Source: CAWBOV01 sp963790525 (GTDB lineage Bacteria > Actinomycetota > Actinomycetes > Mycobacteriales > Jatrophihabitantaceae). From it: a DNA stretch of 64,000 nt. Shown one piece after another: positions 62,370 to 64,000 of this stretch. The position numbers were made by a program, and so were the translations under genes. The stretch spans positions 310,001 to 374,000 of the forward strand of contig CAWBOV010000003.1 of NCBI GenBank assembly GCA_963790525.1. The letters are read 5' to 3'. Position 1 is the first letter of the stretch; every line of letters begins with the position of its first letter. The notes beneath the pieces were generated by a model. It did no database searches. It was not told the origin of the DNA and saw only the letters and a program-made list of their open reading frames with translations.

Positions 62370-63212
62370 GTGCGGCAGCTGACGGTCACGGCCTCCGACG
62401 GAGTGCGCCTCGCCGTGTACGAGTCGGGCGAGGAGGGGCCTGCGGTGCTGTGTGTGCACGGCTACCCCGACGATCATCGGCTGTGGGACGGCGTCGCCAG
62501 CCTGCTCAGTCCGCACCACCGCGTTCTCACCCTCGACGTCCGGGGCGCGGGCGCCTCGCAGCGGCCACCTACGCGGGCGGGATACCGGCTGGATCAGCTC
62601 GCCGACGACGTCTGCGCGGTCGCCGAGCTCGCGGACGGCCCGGTGCATCTGGTCGGCCACGACTGGGGGTCCATCCAGCTCTGGCACGCCGTCAGCCGCG
62701 CCGACGCGCGTATGCGATTCGCGTCGTTCACCTCGATCTCCGGTCCGTCGCTGGCGTACAGCCGCGCCTGGTTCGCATCGCGACTGCGTCTGAACCCCGC
62801 GGCGTCGGTCGAGGCGCTGCGGCAGGCGCGGGCCTCGTGGTACCTCGGACTGTTCCTGCTCCCGCGGCTGCCCGAGCGGTTCGTCACCTCCTCCCGCGCC
62901 CGACGCAGCCTCGGCAATGCCGGCTATCCCCGGACCGAGGCCGACGCGGTGACCGGTCTGGAGCTGTACCGGGCGAACATGGGACCCGGCGCGCCCCGCA
63001 TCCGGCCCGAGCCCAGCTCCGTCCCGGTGCAGGTGCTGGCGCCTCGCCATGACCGCTTCGTCACCGTTGCCCTGCAGACCGGCGCGCCGCGGCCGTGGGT
63101 GCCCGAGCTGCGGACCGAGGTCGTCGAAGGCGGGCACTGGCTGCCTGCGCGGGATCCTGAGCTCGTCGCCGACCGGGTAGCGACCTTCATCCGAACATTG
63201 CAGGAGCTGTGA
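62370..63212 (+). CDS. alpha/beta-hydrolase of the epoxide hydrolase / haloalkane dehalogenase group
   Basis: A 280-residue hydrolase. The oxyanion region is HGYPDDHRLW, the nucleophile elbow GHDWGS has Asp, and the base is in VEGGHWLP. Asp nucleophiles occur in epoxide hydrolases and dehalogenases, so ester hydrolase activity is less likely. A lid region lies around SYSRAWFAS-like AYSRAWFASRL. It replaces era in the conserved gene order; its substrate is unknown. The next gene's ATG overlaps its stop. Confidence 0.87.
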   Translation: MRQLTVTASDGVRLAVYESGEEGPAVLCVHGYPDDHRLWDGVASLLSPHHRVLTLDVRGAGASQRPPTRAGYRLDQLADDVCAVAELADGPVHLVGHDWGSIQLWHAVSRADARMRFASFTSISGPSLAYSRAWFASRLRLNPAASVEALRQARASWYLGLFLLPRLPERFVTSSRARRSLGNAGYPRTEADAVTGLELYRANMGPGAPRIRPEPSSVPVQVLAPRHDRFVTVALQTGAPRPWVPELRTEVVEGGHWLPARDPELVADRVATFIRTLQEL

Positions 63213-63838
63213 TGAGCAGAACAGGACGGGTAGTCCTCGGGGCGGGCCTTGTGGCATTGGCCTACGCCGGTCATCGGGTGGCCCTTCGCTCGGGCGTCCG
63301 ACCCGCGGACGTCGCGGCGGTGTTGCCCGGCGACGACCTGCTCCCCGATGCGGAGTTCGTCGTCGACCGGGCTGCGCGACTCCCGGCTCCTCCCGCCGTT
63401 GTGTGGCCGTGGATCCTGCAGCTGGGCAAGGGGCGCGGAGGCTGGTATCTCCCACGGTTGGCGGAGGTCGTCATCCCGGCGGGGCGTAGAGGTGCGCGCA
63501 CCGTCGATGCGAGCTGGACCGGGTTGTCGGTGGATGACGAGGTACCGGATTGGGGCCCGGGGGATGCGGTGCTGCGCGTGGTCGCCGTCGAGCCGGAACG
63601 TGCGCTCGTGTACACGTCGACGAGGCCGCGCCGCGATGCGTCCTTGCCGCCCATGGTGATGACCTGGGCGCTCGTGCTCACACCGGTCGGGGACGACGAG
63701 ACCCGGCTGCACCTGCGCTTGCGCATCGACCGGGTCGGGCGTCGTGCCCCGGCACTCGTCCGAGAGCTCGGCGGCCTGATGGACTACCTCACCGTGGCGC
63801 CGCTGTTCCTGGGGCTGTCCGAAAGGGTGCGGCCCTGA
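63212..63838 (+). CDS. membrane-anchored SRPBCC-like protein
   Basis: A 208-residue protein with an N-terminal hydrophobic segment (residues 7-21), then a probable START/SRPBCC fold: RLPAPPAVVWPWILQLG, GGWYLPRLAE, DASWTGLSVDDEVPDWG, TRLHLRLRIDR and a helix at the end. CAGGAG (63201-63206) lies 5 nt before ATG 63212, which is preferred over GTG 63209. It overlaps the hydrolase stop, suggesting a joint operon. Function unknown. Confidence 0.72.
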   Translation: MSRTGRVVLGAGLVALAYAGHRVALRSGVRPADVAAVLPGDDLLPDAEFVVDRAARLPAPPAVVWPWILQLGKGRGGWYLPRLAEVVIPAGRRGARTVDASWTGLSVDDEVPDWGPGDAVLRVVAVEPERALVYTSTRPRRDASLPPMVMTWALVLTPVGDDETRLHLRLRIDRVGRRAPALVRELGGLMDYLTVAPLFLGLSERVRP

Positions 63839-63911
63839 CGGTTGTCGTGTTGCTGTGGTGGGCGTTATCCACAGGTCCTTGGTGTCTACGCCCTGAATAG
63901 GTCGAATACGG

Positions 63912-63917
63912 CAGAAT
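63912..63917 (+). promoter_or_regulatory. -10 CAGAAT for the lipoprotein gene
   Basis: Ends 7 nt before ATG 63925. Confidence 0.5.
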
Positions 63918-63924
63918 GCGGTTC

Positions 63925-64000
63925 ATGCGCAGAAGTCTCATTCGGATCCGACGGTGGCTCTGCATGGGGTTGGTCTCGGTCATCGCGGCGTGCGGAGGCG
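63925..64000 (+). CDS. N-terminus of a lipoprotein, cut by the window edge
   Basis: Only 25 codons are visible. The start MRRSLIRIRRW is strongly basic, then a hydrophobic stretch LCMGLVSVIAAC ends in a lipobox (VIAAC, Cys 23) followed by Gly-Gly. This is a typical lipoprotein signal peptide. The mature protein lies outside the window and cannot be assigned. Confidence 0.65.
   Translation, partial: MRRSLIRIRRWLCMGLVSVIAACGG

Overview
The window is high-GC actinobacterial chromosome. It is densely packed with housekeeping genes and contains no tRNA, rRNA, IS element or CRISPR array that I can see. Gene content and order resemble the Mycobacterium tuberculosis Rv2444c-Rv2365c stretch (rne-rplU-rpmA-obgE-proB, proA, nadD-rsfS-gpgP, degV, comEA-comEC-holA, rpsT, the ATP-grasp/alpha-E/transglutaminase trio, lepA, hemW, hrcA-dnaJ2-rsmE, phoH-ybeY-CNNM-degenerate cdd). 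An mreBCD-mrdA-rodA cell-elongation operon, which mycobacteria lack, sits at the left end, and a mycothiol-dependent formaldehyde/S-nitrosomycothiol dehydrogenase (mscR) follows it. Together these suggest a mycothiol-producing, MreB-containing actinomycete (Frankia/Geodermatophilus/Nakamurella-type lineages are possible); the genus cannot be fixed from this sequence alone.

Layout. 0.1-6.0 kb: mreB-mreC-mreD-mrdA-rodA. 6.0-7.7 kb: mscR and a metallo-beta-lactamase hydrolase. 7.8-10.5 kb: a B12-binding-like radical SAM protein and its DUF2344 partner. 10.5-19.3 kb: rne with a structured leader, rplU-rpmA, obgE-proB, and a FadE5-like acyl-CoA dehydrogenase. 19.3-25.9 kb: proA, DUF1707, nadD, a minus-strand cytosine-use operon (permease, yeast-type cytosine deaminase, IPNS-like oxygenase) with a palindromic operator, then rsfS-gpgP. 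25.9-30.7 kb: leuS behind a leucine attenuator, an orphan ParA, and DegV. 30.7-41.1 kb: a membrane protein, comEA-comEC-holA, rpsT, the ATP-grasp/alpha-E/transglutaminase trio, and an orphan protein. 41.2-51.7 kb: lepA, then accessory and metabolic genes including a PadR/HAAS cassette and a secreted RNase Sa with barstar, then hemW. 51.7-64 kb: hrcA, dnaJ, rsmE, a large membrane protein, HIT, a divergent EamA/LysR pair, phoH-ybeY-CNNM-cdd-like, an alpha/beta hydrolase, an SRPBCC-like protein, and the start of a lipoprotein gene.

Two properties run through the whole window. First, at least 15 otherwise healthy, often essential genes or gene segments are broken by single-base changes. Nearly all are one-base insertions, and removing the base restores family motifs, so they look like sequencing or assembly errors rather than biology. 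Coordinates for those genes below span the corrected gene. Second, more than 20 genes have a -10 element of the form (T/C)ANNNT ending 6-8 nt before the start codon with no Shine-Dalgarno, so leaderless transcription appears to be the default for first genes of transcription units. I used it to choose start codons.

The most interesting loci are the leuS attenuator with a leaderless leader peptide, the cytosine operon with its operator and an oxygenase that lacks the usual Arg of the R-x-S motif, the Q/H-rich microsatellite tail on the ATP-grasp protein, and the PadR/HAAS/34-residue membrane peptide cassette.
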